Shown here: positions 17,301-26,894 of the stretch, piece after piece
How positions within the stretch are numbered: position 1 is the first letter of the stretch
Layout of the letters: each line of letters starts with the position of its first letter
DNA from: Flavobacterium kingsejongi
GTDB lineage: Bacteria > Bacteroidota > Bacteroidia > Flavobacteriales > Flavobacteriaceae
Assembly: GCF_003076475.1 (NCBI RefSeq)
Contig: NZ_CP020919.1
Coordinates: 62,001-126,000, forward strand
Reading direction: 5' to 3'
Length of the DNA stretch: 64,000 bases
Translations under genes and position numbers: made by a program
The notes under the pieces: model-generated
What the model was told of the DNA's origin: nothing
The model's database searches: none
Seen by the model: only the letters and a program-made list of their open reading frames with translations

Positions 17301-19343
17301 ATGAACAAAACACAAATAGCATCCGATACTATTTCTGATACAGACACCAGATCGCTTTTTCACGAGCAAATCAGGCAGGGTATTCCCGCTATATTACCGG
17401 AACCAAAAACTTATGATACTGCTATTAATCACGCACCAAAGCGTAAAGAAATTCTTTCTCCAGACGAAAAAAAGCTGGCTTTACGAAATGCCCTGCGTTA
17501 TTTTCCTGCGGATCAGCATGCTATTTTAGCCAAAGAATTCCTGGCAGAATTAGAGACCTACGGCAGAATCTACATGTACCGATTTCGCCCGGATTATAAA
17601 ATTTTTGCAAGGCCAATTTCAGAATATCCCGGAAAATGTGAACAAGCAAAAGCTATTATGCTAATGATCCAGAATAACCTGGATTATGCGGTAGCACAAC
17701 ACCCACATGAATTAATCACTTATGGCGGAAATGGTGCTGTTTTTCAAAACTGGGCACAATACCTGTTGGTCATGAAATACCTTTCGGAAATGACCGAAGA
17801 ACAAACATTAGTAATGTACTCCGGGCATCCAATGGGTCTTTTCCCATCACATGCAGAAGCCCCCCGGGTAGTCGTAACCAACGGAATGGTAATCCCAAAT
17901 TATTCCAAACCCGATGACTGGGAAAAATTTAATGCTCTTGGTGTCTCCCAATATGGACAGATGACCGCAGGCAGCTATATGTACATTGGCCCACAAGGAA
18001 TTGTACACGGCACTACTATCACAGTATTGAACGGTGGCCGGAAAATTTCCAAAAATGGCGAAGGATTAGCCGGAAAACTATTTGTAACATCTGGCTTAGG
18101 TGGTATGAGTGGTGCGCAACCCAAAGCAGGAAACATTGCGGGATGTATTACCGTATGTGCTGAAGTGAATCCAAAAGCCGTACAAACACGCCATTCTCAG
18201 GGCTGGGTAGATGAAGTCCTTACAGACCTCGACAAACTGACCGTCAGAGTACAACAGGCAAAAGCCCAGAAAGAAACAGTTTCTATTGCCTACCAGGGCA
18301 ATATTGTAGATGTCTGGGAAAAGTTTGATACCGAAAATATTTATATTGATTTAGGCAGTGACCAAACCTCATTGCATAATCCTTGGGCAGGTGGCTATTA
18401 TCCTGTAGGAATTTCCCTGGAAGAAGCCAATACTATGATGGCCGATAAACCGGAATTATTCAAAGAGAAAATACAGGAAACCCTTAGAAGACACGCAGCA
18501 GCCATCAATAAGCACACTGCAAAAGGCACCTATTTCTTTGATTACGGAAATGCTTTCCTTTTAGAAGCTTCCCGTGCCGGTGCTGATGTATTTGCACCCA
18601 ATAAAATTGATTTCAAATACTCGAGCTATGTTCAGGATATCATGGGCCCTATGTGTTTTGATTATGGATTTGGCCCGTTTCGATGGGTTTGTGCTTCCGG
18701 AAAACCAGAAGACTTAGCAAAAACTGACGCCATAGCCTGTGCGGTATTAGAAGAAATGTCCAAAACTGCTCCAGTAGAAATCCAGCAACAAATGCAGGAT
18801 AATATTCAATGGATCAAAGGCGCACAGGAAAACAAATTAGTAGTAGGATCGCAAGCCAGGATTCTTTATGCTGATGCGGAAGGCCGTATAAATATAGCCC
18901 GTGCCTTTAATGAAGCAATTGAAAAAGGGGAAATTGGTTATATCATATTAGGGCGTGACCATCATGACGTTTCCGGAACAGATTCACCATACCGCGAAAC
19001 TTCTAATATTTACGATGGCTCCCGATTTACCGCTGATATGGCAATACAAAATGTAATTGGCGATAGTTTCCGGGGCGCTACCTGGGTGTCTATTCACAAT
19101 GGCGGTGGCGTCGGTTGGGGCGAAGTAATTAATGGTGGATTTGGTATGGTTCTTGATGGAACAAAAGCAGCATCCAGACGCCTGGAATCCATGCTGTTCT
19201 GGGATGTCAACAATGGAATTGCCAGAAGAAGCTGGGCCAGGAATGATGAAGCCATCTTCGCAATTAAAAGGGCTATGGAAACGCAACCTTTATTAAAAGT
19301 TACCATCCCTACTATAGTAGATGATGCTATTCTGGATTTTTAA
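17301..19343 (+). CDS. hutU: Urocanate hydratase
   Basis: The 680-residue protein contains the urocanase NAD-binding region (SGLGGMSGAQPKAGNIAG) and the segment GHPMGLFPSHAEAPRVVVTNG. The C-terminal part has the catalytic stretch MGPMCFDYGFGPFRWVC and NGGGVGWGEVINGGFGMVLDG. It adds water to urocanate in histidine degradation, giving imidazolone propionate. The length is about 120 residues above the 550-residue classic enzyme; a longer variant is usual in Bacteroidota. No other hut gene is in the window, so the rest of the pathway must be elsewhere. Confidence 0.95.
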   Translation: MNKTQIASDTISDTDTRSLFHEQIRQGIPAILPEPKTYDTAINHAPKRKEILSPDEKKLALRNALRYFPADQHAILAKEFLAELETYGRIYMYRFRPDYKIFARPISEYPGKCEQAKAIMLMIQNNLDYAVAQHPHELITYGGNGAVFQNWAQYLLVMKYLSEMTEEQTLVMYSGHPMGLFPSHAEAPRVVVTNGMVIPNYSKPDDWEKFNALGVSQYGQMTAGSYMYIGPQGIVHGTTITVLNGGRKISKNGEGLAGKLFVTSGLGGMSGAQPKAGNIAGCITVCAEVNPKAVQTRHSQGWVDEVLTDLDKLTVRVQQAKAQKETVSIAYQGNIVDVWEKFDTENIYIDLGSDQTSLHNPWAGGYYPVGISLEEANTMMADKPELFKEKIQETLRRHAAAINKHTAKGTYFFDYGNAFLLEASRAGADVFAPNKIDFKYSSYVQDIMGPMCFDYGFGPFRWVCASGKPEDLAKTDAIACAVLEEMSKTAPVEIQQQMQDNIQWIKGAQENKLVVGSQARILYADAEGRINIARAFNEAIEKGEIGYIILGRDHHDVSGTDSPYRETSNIYDGSRFTADMAIQNVIGDSFRGATWVSIHNGGGVGWGEVINGGFGMVLDGTKAASRRLESMLFWDVNNGIARRSWARNDEAIFAIKRAMETQPLLKVTIPTIVDDAILDF

Positions 19344-19415
19344 TCACAGTCCTATCGGTTGAATTTTAAATGCCGGAAATGAAACAAAATAGTTAACACA
19401 AACACATTTGGGAAT

Positions 19416-19964
19416 ATGAAAGCTCTAAAATTTACACCATTAGTATTGTTTTTCATTCTCGCTTCCTGTGCCTCAGTAAGAGTACAAAGCGATTATGACA
19501 AAAACACCGATTTCTCACAATACAAAACTTTCGCATTCTACAAGACCGGAATCGATAAAGTAGAAATCTCTGATTTGGATAAAAAAAGGATATTACGCGC
19601 CATTGACGAACAACTTACCGCCAAAGGTTTTTCAAAAAGCGACAATCCGGACTTATTGATCAATATTTTTACCAAATCCCGCGAACAGGTAAACGTAAGC
19701 CAATTCAATGCCGGTTGGGGCTACGGATGGGGATGGGGATGGAATCCCTGGATGTGGGGCGGAAACTACACGACAGTAAACACCTACAGCGAAGGAACAT
19801 TATACATCGACCTTATTGACGGAAAGAAAAAAGAATTGATTTGGCAGGGTGTTGGTGAAGGCGTTTTAACACGGGATACCAGTAAAAAAGAGGAACGCAT
19901 TAATGAGTTCGTAACACGAATCCTGGCGCAATTCCCTCCTGAAAAGAAAGAAGCCAAGAAATAA
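19416..19964 (+). CDS. DUF4136-domain lipoprotein
   Basis: The protein has 182 residues with a lipoprotein leader (FILASCASVRVQSDYDK, lipobox Cys18). The following YDKNTDFSQYKTFAFY and the later IDGKKKELIWQGVGEGVL belong to the DUF4136 family of periplasmic-facing lipoproteins. A Gly/Trp-rich insert (about residues 100-117, GWGYGWGWGWNPWMWGG) lies in the middle. Function is unknown. A hairpin terminator follows. Confidence 0.88.
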   Translation: MKALKFTPLVLFFILASCASVRVQSDYDKNTDFSQYKTFAFYKTGIDKVEISDLDKKRILRAIDEQLTAKGFSKSDNPDLLINIFTKSREQVNVSQFNAGWGYGWGWGWNPWMWGGNYTTVNTYSEGTLYIDLIDGKKKELIWQGVGEGVLTRDTSKKEERINEFVTRILAQFPPEKKEAKK

Positions 19965-19983
19965 TCACAACTATATTACACAA

Positions 19984-20010
19984 AAGAAGCCGCTTAATTG
20001 CGGCTTCTTT
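19984..20010 (+). terminator. Terminator after the DUF4136 gene
   Basis: AAAGAAGCCGC-TTAATT-GCGGCTTCTTT hairpin followed by C and a T run, 20 bases past the stop at 19964. Confidence 0.9.
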
Positions 20011-20080
20011 CTTTTATAATAAGAATTATTAAATTAAACACCACCCTTCAATCGGCATAGTTTCAATTTAAAATAATGCA

Positions 20081-20914
20081 TTACTTTTTATTCAAATATG
20101 CTTTTTTAGCTCCATTTTTTAATGAAGAAGAGTGAATTCTTTTTATCGGCTGAACAGTTGTTTTTCCAGCTGGCGTACTTGCATTATAAAACAAATAATC
20201 ACCACTAAAATTACCCACAACAGTTTCTCCACCTACAAATACAGCATCATAAGTATAAGTCCAATTTTGAGGATCACCTGCTACTTGTGGCACATTGATA
20301 GTCGTAAGATTAAGATTTAAAGCCGTCAAACTTTCTTCATCACCTTCTAACTCATCTTCTCCAATAATTCCATATAAAAATTGTGATCCCGGTGTAGCAC
20401 CAAATACAAAATTAGCTGCAGTTGGATACTCCAACGTCACAGCACCAACTTGTGGTGTAGTAAAATACACATCCATTTCATTTTCTGTTAGTGCATTATA
20501 CCCTGCTGCAATCCAGTTATTCATACTATTCTCATCCGTTCCTAAATATACTAAAATTGAAGTTTCAGTATTGTACACTGTACCATTAACCACAAACGAA
20601 TTAAGTGGCGCAGTCACTTTTACAGTAATGTCTGCACTAGTCAATGTACCATTAACTGCACGAATCGTATAAGTCCCACCTGTTGGCGGTGTAAAAACGT
20701 TACTACTAATCGCTACATTATTTACAAAAAACTGTGAACCAGCCGTAACATCTACTGCTAAGTCAGTTTTTACTGTTAATGTAAATGTTTCTCCAAAAAC
20801 GACTGTCGGAACATTCGATGTCAAAACAATTGATGAAGCTACATCATCGTCACTACTACAAGAGGTAAAAAAAGTACTACCCGCTACTGCTAAAAAGAAG
20901 AAAATTTTTTTCAT
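20081..20914 (-). CDS. Ig-like-domain lipoprotein, paralogue of the next gene
   Basis: The protein has 277 residues with a lipoprotein leader (AVAGSTFFTSCSSDDD, Cys19). An Ig-like beta domain follows (VPTVVFGETFTLTVKTD to TADITVKVTAP, about 30-105). A second beta-rich domain begins with NSFVVNGTVYNTETSILVYLG. The gene at 21122-22063 encodes the same layout with near-identical phrases in the Ig part. Both end in a basic stretch (KKAYLNKK here, KMHLAKK there). Function is unknown; surface exposure is likely from the Asp-rich post-cysteine sequence. Confidence 0.8.
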   Translation of the reverse strand: MKKIFFFLAVAGSTFFTSCSSDDDVASSIVLTSNVPTVVFGETFTLTVKTDLAVDVTAGSQFFVNNVAISSNVFTPPTGGTYTIRAVNGTLTSADITVKVTAPLNSFVVNGTVYNTETSILVYLGTDENSMNNWIAAGYNALTENEMDVYFTTPQVGAVTLEYPTAANFVFGATPGSQFLYGIIGEDELEGDEESLTALNLNLTTINVPQVAGDPQNWTYTYDAVFVGGETVVGNFSGDYLFYNASTPAGKTTVQPIKRIHSSSLKNGAKKAYLNKK

Positions 20915-21072
20915 ACTGAAAATTTAAAATTTAGTTATTAGAACATAAAAGTAATTTTACGGATTTAATCTGCAAAATTTTTAACACCAAACAAGATATA
21001 AAACAAAAAAAACAATAGAACAATCTTTGCTTTACTTATTTTCGCTTACAATACTATATATTTTTATACCAT

Positions 21073-21099
21073 AAAAAAAGCCGCCAATTGGCGGCTTTT
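21073..21099 (-). terminator. Terminator after the 21122 lipoprotein gene
   Basis: AAAAAGCCGCC-AATT-GGCGGCTTTT hairpin; on the minus strand it ends in T residues, 23 bases beyond the stop at 21122. It separates the two paralogous lipoprotein genes, so they are transcribed apart. Confidence 0.88.
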
Positions 21100-21121
21100 A
21101 TTTAAAATAATTTAAATTAAA

Positions 21122-22063
21122 TTATTTTTTAGCTAAATGCATTTTGCCTTTAGACAATTTTACATTTTTAGGAGCTACGTTCATTTTAGCTGCTTTCGCA
21201 CCTGTAGCATCGTAATATCCTGTAGTACCACTGTACTGTCCTTGAACTACTTTACCATCATTCAATGTTACTGAATAAGTAGCTGCTAAATTAGATGCAG
21301 TAGATGTATCCGTTGGAAATTGTATTGCAGTAATATTCAAACTTACATCAGCAATCAAAGCTGCTCTCTCGTCAGCATCTTCAGGTAATAAAGCTACATT
21401 ATTTGAGATTACATATGCATCTAGCAAAGTAGGCAATGTAGTCGAATTCCAAGAGAAGTCTGCTACCGTAGGAAAAAGAATCGTAAATGTCGGCTCACCA
21501 TCTGCATCTTGACCTGTCGGAACGATTGGCAAAGCAAAAGTTAAGTATAAGTCATTTGGATAAGTTGCTGAATTACCAGAACCTACTTCTTTGTAAGGAT
21601 TAAAGTCCCATAAAATCAAATACTGTCCTGCTGTACCCGCTTCATATATACCTCTAAATCCAAATCCAACAACTGGCGTTTCATAGTTTGTATTATTTAA
21701 AACAAAAGAATTACTAGGAGATACAACTGGAGCTGCAGTAACTGTAACTGTAACAACAGCACTAGTTAAAGTACCATTCTTTGCTTTAACACTATAAGTA
21801 CCAACTGCACTTGGAGTATAAACATTAGAAGTGATTGCTACATCATTTACAAAGTATTGAGATGTAGTTGTTACATTAGCTGCTAAGTTATCAGTAACTG
21901 TAAATGTAAAAGATCCACCCAACGCTACAGTTGCAACATTTGAAGTTAATGTGATAGCTGTTGCTCCTGGAGTTACTGGTGTTCCGTCATTTGAATCGTC
22001 ATCACTACTACAAGAAGTGAAGAATGTTCCAGCTACCGCCAGGAAAAGAAAAATTTTTTTCAT
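21122..22063 (-). CDS. Ig-like-domain lipoprotein, paralogue of the previous gene
   Basis: The protein has 313 residues with leader AVAGTFFTSCSSDDD (Cys18) and a short T/P-rich linker. An Ig-like domain contains NVATVALGGSFTFTVTDN and QYFVNDVAITSNVYTPSA, then a C-terminal beta domain begins NSFVLNNTNYETPVVGFGF. It is closely related to the 20081-20914 protein, most strongly in the leader, the Ig domain and the Lys-rich end, while the C-terminal domain differs. This looks like tandem duplication with divergence of the ligand-facing domain. Function is unknown. Confidence 0.8.
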   Translation of the reverse strand: MKKIFLFLAVAGTFFTSCSSDDDSNDGTPVTPGATAITLTSNVATVALGGSFTFTVTDNLAANVTTTSQYFVNDVAITSNVYTPSAVGTYSVKAKNGTLTSAVVTVTVTAAPVVSPSNSFVLNNTNYETPVVGFGFRGIYEAGTAGQYLILWDFNPYKEVGSGNSATYPNDLYLTFALPIVPTGQDADGEPTFTILFPTVADFSWNSTTLPTLLDAYVISNNVALLPEDADERAALIADVSLNITAIQFPTDTSTASNLAATYSVTLNDGKVVQGQYSGTTGYYDATGAKAAKMNVAPKNVKLSKGKMHLAKK

Positions 22064-22393
22064 AATAAAAATTTAAAGATTAGTTAATTGACCGTAAAAA
22101 TAATTTTTCCAATTGTATTTACAAATATTTTAACATTAAAAATATAACATCCCGAAAAGCCAATTCAACAACCATTATTCAGCAATTAACACAAAACAAT
22201 AAAACATTAACATCATATTTTTACTAAAAAGAAAAAATCAATAAAACAAAATAAAACATACGTAATAAAATCACAAAAACAAATAACTTTGTTCAATCAA
22301 TATTAATTTAGCGATTATTTTTTTAAATTCATTTATTCTTAAAAAAATAAAAATAGTGTACTTTTACAGCAATCCAACATTCAGACTTATAAA
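22064..22393. other. Intergenic region between divergent genes
   Basis: This 330-base stretch is very AT-rich with many A-runs. TAACTTTG at 22284-22291 fits the TAnnTTTG box on the plus strand, about 100 bases before the hydroxylase start, without a clear TTTG partner. I see no RNA gene, repeat or small ORF in it. Confidence 0.5.
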
Positions 22394-24151
22394 ATGAAAA
22401 CATTTGAAAGCAATCCCTTATTAGATCGTTTACCAAAACACTTAAAACAATTTATAAAGCCGCAGGATTATGATGAATATACACCTATTAATCAGGCTGT
22501 ATGGCGCTATGTAATGCGTAAAAATGTTGATTACCTTTCAAAAGTTGCCCATGAATCCTATTTGATAGGGCTTAAAAAAACAGGTCTAGAAACAGAACAT
22601 ATTCCCAATATGTATGGTATGAACCGCATCTTAAAAGAAATTGGATGGGCTGCTGTGGCTGTAGATGGTTTTATACCTCCTAATGCATTTATGGAATTCC
22701 AGGCTTATAATGTCCTGGTAATTGCCTCTGATATCCGACAACTGGAACATATTGAATACACACCCGCACCAGACATCATCCACGAGGGAGCCGGGCACGC
22801 ACCAATCATTGCAAATCCGGAATATGCCGAATACCTTAGGAGATTTGGTGAAATTGGCTGTAAGGCTATTTCCTCTTCCCGCGATTATGAAATGTATGAA
22901 GCGATCCGACTACTTTCGATATTAAAAGAAGCCGAAGGAACTCCACAAAATGAAATTGACGCTATTGAAAAAAAGGTGGAAGATTTGCAGAATAATATGG
23001 GGGAACTATCCGAAATGGCACTTATCAGAAACCTGCACTGGTGGACTGTTGAATATGGCCTTATCGGTGACCTCAACAATCCTAAAATATATGGCGCAGG
23101 GCTACTTTCTTCAATAGGAGAAAGCGCCTGGTGCATGACCGATAGCGTGACTAAAATACCGTATAACATTGACGCAGCATACCGCAGTTTTGATATCACC
23201 AAACCACAGCCCCAATTGTATGTTACCCCAGATTTCGCCCATCTAAACTCTGTTTTAGAAGAATTTGCCAATACCATGGCTTTACGAACCGGCGGCCTAA
23301 CAGGAATACAAAAACTGATACAATCCAACGCGTTGGGCACGATTGAATTGAGCACCGGAATTCAGGTTTCAGGTGTTTTTACAAATGTCATTGCCGAAAA
23401 CAACAAACCGGTGTACCTGCAAACTACCGGTAAGACAGCACTATCCTACAGAGAGAAAGAATTAGTCGGGCATGCCACATCCTATCATTCAGAAGGTTTT
23501 GGAAGCCCTGTAGGCAAACTAAAAGGCATTAATCTTGCTATCGAAGACATGAGCCCGCGGGATCTTCAGGCGTATGCAATATATGAAGGGGAACGTGTTA
23601 CGCTTGAGTTTGAAGGAAATATTACAGTATCCGGTAAAATCATTACAGGCACCCGAAACATCCAGGGAAAAATTATCATTATCAGCTTTACCGATTGCAC
23701 AGTAAAACACAATGAAACGCTTTTATTCCAACCTGAATGGGGCATTTACGATATGGCCGTGGGTAAAAAAATAGTCTCTGCCTATTCCGGACCTGCAGAC
23801 ATCAACAGTTTTGACCTGATTACTCATGTCCCTTCCAGTACCACTATTAAAGCTCAAAAAAACAGCAAGCGGGAAGAACTGGAATCATTATACCAGAACA
23901 TCAGAAACATCCGCGAAGGAAAAACACCAGTTATGTCCATCGCCGAAACATTTAATGCCGTGAAGCAAAATCACCCTAAAGACTGGCTGTTATCCTTAGA
24001 AATATCTGAATTACTAAACAAAGACAACGATACTGAATTACTCCAGAAGGTACTTATCCATTTGGAAAAATTAAAACAAACCCGACCTGAAATTGCACAT
24101 TTGATTACCGGCGGTTTAGAACTTATTTTCGAAAATGAAAATGTAAACTAA
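22394..24151 (+). CDS. phhA: Aromatic amino acid (phenylalanine) hydroxylase with C-terminal extension
   Basis: The protein has 585 residues. The catalytic domain fills about residues 20-310. The iron ligands are visible as H130 and H135 in PDIIHEGAGHAPII and Glu220 in LHWWTVEYGL. It should use molecular oxygen and a tetrahydropterin to turn phenylalanine into tyrosine. Typical bacterial enzymes are 260-300 residues, so about 270 residues follow the core, with a beta-rich part (around 320-470) and a helical end. The long form is common in Bacteroidota; it is not an ACT domain by eye. Its role is unknown to me. Confidence 0.9.
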   Translation: MKTFESNPLLDRLPKHLKQFIKPQDYDEYTPINQAVWRYVMRKNVDYLSKVAHESYLIGLKKTGLETEHIPNMYGMNRILKEIGWAAVAVDGFIPPNAFMEFQAYNVLVIASDIRQLEHIEYTPAPDIIHEGAGHAPIIANPEYAEYLRRFGEIGCKAISSSRDYEMYEAIRLLSILKEAEGTPQNEIDAIEKKVEDLQNNMGELSEMALIRNLHWWTVEYGLIGDLNNPKIYGAGLLSSIGESAWCMTDSVTKIPYNIDAAYRSFDITKPQPQLYVTPDFAHLNSVLEEFANTMALRTGGLTGIQKLIQSNALGTIELSTGIQVSGVFTNVIAENNKPVYLQTTGKTALSYREKELVGHATSYHSEGFGSPVGKLKGINLAIEDMSPRDLQAYAIYEGERVTLEFEGNITVSGKIITGTRNIQGKIIIISFTDCTVKHNETLLFQPEWGIYDMAVGKKIVSAYSGPADINSFDLITHVPSSTTIKAQKNSKREELESLYQNIRNIREGKTPVMSIAETFNAVKQNHPKDWLLSLEISELLNKDNDTELLQKVLIHLEKLKQTRPEIAHLITGGLELIFENENVN

Positions 24152-24200
24152 ACGGTACAATAATATCCAAAAGCATTAAAAATAACTATCGCAAAATACC

Positions 24201-25301
24201 ATGAGCGAATTCCTGAACTATTTTAATACTTTTGAAACGGATATCCCAATTGTGGTGTTCCTGATGCTATTCAGTTGCGGGATTGCGATATTTCATACCG
24301 TTATATTATCTGGAATTTTATCCCTAAAACTCCGGCCCAAGTGGTTATTTTTTGCATTAAATCCTACTTTAATAGGCTGCACCTATTTGATATTTCATCA
24401 CGGTTATGCCCTACTCACTTTTACCATCTTATTCCTTTCGGTATTTGTTTTGGGGCTTATTGCCATGATCATATCGACGATACGTGACAATCGGAAAAAA
24501 GTGCATTATCCGCAAAAGAACCCAAAGCCCTTGTGGAAAAAAATATGGATTGGCACCGCTGCGATTGTATTTATCATTGTGTTTTTCCTGTCCGGCCCTT
24601 ATGCCATCTTAATCATAATCGTATCCGGAATTGTATTGGAAATGTTACCCAGTTCCAAAAATCGCTTTCTAAAATACCAGGCCATACTTCCTACTTCAAA
24701 AATAAGATCGGCAGCGATGGGCCTTATTGAAATCGAAGGGACTGCCATCTCCAAAACACCACTCGAGTCCCGCATCCTTAAAAAAGCCTGTATTGGTTAT
24801 AAATATGTGATTGAAGACATTACCAAAGACAAAGACGGTGATTATAATTATTCGGAAGTGTTCTCAGAAACCATTTGCGAACGTTTTTATATTCGGGATA
24901 CTACCGGGCAGATTGAGGTCAATCCTGAAAAAATTGAATTCATCTGGATGCCGCTCGACGAACAGTATTCTTCCGGAAGCAATCGGTATTCACAGTACCT
25001 CCTGAAAGAAAATGATGAAGTCCTGATCATTGGAAAAGCTTCCTTAGAAGGCAATACCCCAATTATTGAACATGAAAACATCAAAGATGTTTTTGGGATT
25101 ACACTCCAGGAAAAAATCAATCATTACAATACTTATAAACCGCTACTCAATTCCTTTTTTTATTTTACAGCAGTATTTGCGCTGTTCATGGCCTTATTGC
25201 TCATCATGCCGATAACAATCAAAGAAGGCATAGTCACTATCGAAGTAAGTTCCAATATGTTTAACTGGAATGATTTTTTCTCTAATTTTAAACCATTCTA
25301 A
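24201..25301 (+). CDS. GIDE-domain membrane protein
   Basis: The protein has 366 residues. Four or more hydrophobic segments fill the first 150 residues, and a last one lies near 315-335. Between them is a soluble part (about 165-300) with SAAMGLIEIEGTAIS, LESRILKKACIGYKYVIED and ENDEVLIIGKA. This matches the GIDE/BAM-type domain, the bacterial relative of the part of mitochondrial MUL1/MAPL next to its membrane helices. No RING domain is present. In bacteria these genes sit beside LemA genes, as here (11-base gap), and are suspected to work in envelope or membrane homeostasis. Confidence 0.8.
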   Translation: MSEFLNYFNTFETDIPIVVFLMLFSCGIAIFHTVILSGILSLKLRPKWLFFALNPTLIGCTYLIFHHGYALLTFTILFLSVFVLGLIAMIISTIRDNRKKVHYPQKNPKPLWKKIWIGTAAIVFIIVFFLSGPYAILIIIVSGIVLEMLPSSKNRFLKYQAILPTSKIRSAAMGLIEIEGTAISKTPLESRILKKACIGYKYVIEDITKDKDGDYNYSEVFSETICERFYIRDTTGQIEVNPEKIEFIWMPLDEQYSSGSNRYSQYLLKENDEVLIIGKASLEGNTPIIEHENIKDVFGITLQEKINHYNTYKPLLNSFFYFTAVFALFMALLLIMPITIKEGIVTIEVSSNMFNWNDFFSNFKPF

Positions 25302-25312
25302 CCCTATCCCCT

Positions 25313-25873
25313 ATGAATCCCATAATCACTATTATCATCCTTATATTACTGGCAACAGGAATCATCAGCGTGGTGGTTGCTGCCTATAACAAACTGGTGA
25401 TGCTGAAGTTCAACACACAAAAAGCCTACGCCAATATCGATGTGCTCCTCAAACAAAGGGCTGATGAAATTCCAAATTTGATTAAGGTGGTAAAAGAATA
25501 CATGAACTACGAGGAAAAAGTACTGACACAACTCACTCAATTGCGGACGCAGTTCCTAAACTCCAATGATCCAAATGAAAAAATAGAGCTTTCCAATCAG
25601 ATGGACAAAACCATGAAATCGGTATTTGCTGTCTCCGAAAACTATCCGAACCTTCAGGCGTCTGCTACCTTTTCAGAATTGCAAAAAAGAGTTTCAGACC
25701 TCGAAAATGCACTTTCTGACCGTAGGGAGTTTTTCAATGAAAGCATCAACATGTACAATATTGGCATTTCGGAATTTCCAAGTGTACTACTGGCAAAAAT
25801 ATTCGGTTATAAAGAGAAATCGTTACTGCAGATTTCAGAACAAGAAAAACAATATCATGGAGTTCAGTTTTAA
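25313..25873 (+). CDS. lemA: LemA family protein (copy 1)
   Basis: The protein has 186 residues. One N-terminal membrane helix (about 4-24) is followed by YNKLVMLKFNTQKAYANIDVLLKQRADEIPNL, the LemA signature, and a long helical bundle ending FPSVLLAKIFGYKEKSLLQ. LemA proteins are single-pass with the helical domain outside the membrane; their job is unsettled. The gene lies in a three-gene operon: 11 bases after the GIDE gene, with its stop overlapping the next gene by 17 bases. A second LemA copy lies at 32153. Confidence 0.95.
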   Translation: MNPIITIIILILLATGIISVVVAAYNKLVMLKFNTQKAYANIDVLLKQRADEIPNLIKVVKEYMNYEEKVLTQLTQLRTQFLNSNDPNEKIELSNQMDKTMKSVFAVSENYPNLQASATFSELQKRVSDLENALSDRREFFNESINMYNIGISEFPSVLLAKIFGYKEKSLLQISEQEKQYHGVQF

Positions 25874-26231
25874 GCTATACGATTTCATGAAAGACATTGA
25901 TAGCAACCCACAGACAGTAGTCATGTGGGCTGCTTTTGGGGTACCATTAACCATGCTGGCTCTCACTTTCCCGCTTTTCCTTTTCCGAAAAATGGGTCTT
26001 TATCCAGTGCTCAAACCCTATTACAGCGTCCTCTATCTATCATTAGGAATCTCGTGGATTCTGGGCTTTATAACCCAAATGGTTTTATTTTTCACAGAAA
26101 TATCCGGCGTTCGGATGGCCTTGATCTGGATTGTGATGTTTTTCGTTTACTTTACATTTTGTGTTTTCAAACGCAGGCAGCTGAATAGTTGGCTTGATGC
26201 GCTTTCAAAGGCCAAAGCAAATAAACAGTAA
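25857..26231 (+). CDS. Small four-helix membrane protein of the LemA operon
   Basis: From the ATG at 25857 the protein has 124 residues. The start lies inside the end of lemA, so translation is probably coupled. Hydrophobic segments at about 24-44, 54-75 and 83-105 suggest three or four membrane helices, ending in a basic tail (LDALSKAKANKQ). I do not recognise a family. The frame is open further upstream to 25626, but that part would lie entirely within lemA in another frame and carries no leader, so the internal ATG is preferred. Its tight linkage suggests it works with the GIDE and LemA proteins. Confidence 0.75.
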   Translation: MEFSFKLYDFMKDIDSNPQTVVMWAAFGVPLTMLALTFPLFLFRKMGLYPVLKPYYSVLYLSLGISWILGFITQMVLFFTEISGVRMALIWIVMFFVYFTFCVFKRRQLNSWLDALSKAKANKQ

Positions 26232-26233
26232 AC

Positions 26234-26845
26234 CTACAGTTGCAATTGCAGGTCACTATCCGTTTTGACTTCAGTACCATTATACTCAAGCTTCCATCCC
26301 ATTGAGTTGGTAAGGATCAATATTTTAGACAACTCACTTACCAAACGATTTTTCGCATTGGTTTTCAGGGTCGACTTTTCTATTTTCAGTTTTAGCTTCT
26401 CTTTGACCTGTGTGTTGATTTTATTATAGTCATCCCCGGTAAAAGGATTTAATTTACTCTGATTGACATCGTAGAATTTTATATCCGGGCTGATTTTAAT
26501 TTCCTCTTTCGGAATGGAAGTAATGGTAATCGTTTTATCTTTTTCATTAATATCGTAAGTAACCTGCCGTAAATCATAGGCTACTGTAACATCTGCATTC
26601 ACAACAATTAATGCCTTTTTCTCAAAAGTCAGCACATCCAAGAAGTATTTCTGTTGGTCTTTATACGTCAATACTTCCGAAAAATGCCCTTCTGTCACAA
26701 CGAGCTTCCCGACATTTACAATCTGCTGCTGAATCAGGTTAGTATCACTTGTTAAAGAAGAACCGTCTTGTTTTTTAAATTCACAAAATCGGAATAACAA
26801 TACGACTAAAACCACTGCAGCAACACCTATAATAATTTTTTTCAT
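26234..26845 (-). CDS. DUF4230-domain membrane-anchored protein
   Basis: The protein has 203 residues with one N-terminal hydrophobic anchor (about 3-21). The rest reads QIVNVGKLVVTEGHFSEV, then a beta-rich middle with VTVAYDLRQVTYDI, which is the DUF4230 pattern. The family is widespread in Bacteroidota and Firmicutes with unknown function. Its stop is 2 bases from the convergent operon of the LemA gene. It stands alone on its strand, with the GSCFA gene 49 bases upstream. Confidence 0.85.
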   Translation of the reverse strand: MKKIIIGVAAVVLVVLLFRFCEFKKQDGSSLTSDTNLIQQQIVNVGKLVVTEGHFSEVLTYKDQQKYFLDVLTFEKKALIVVNADVTVAYDLRQVTYDINEKDKTITITSIPKEEIKISPDIKFYDVNQSKLNPFTGDDYNKINTQVKEKLKLKIEKSTLKTNAKNRLVSELSKILILTNSMGWKLEYNGTEVKTDSDLQLQL

Positions 26846-26894
26846 TTACCTTTTTTTATAAATTTAAAGAAAAATAATCTGCCTCAAAATGCAT

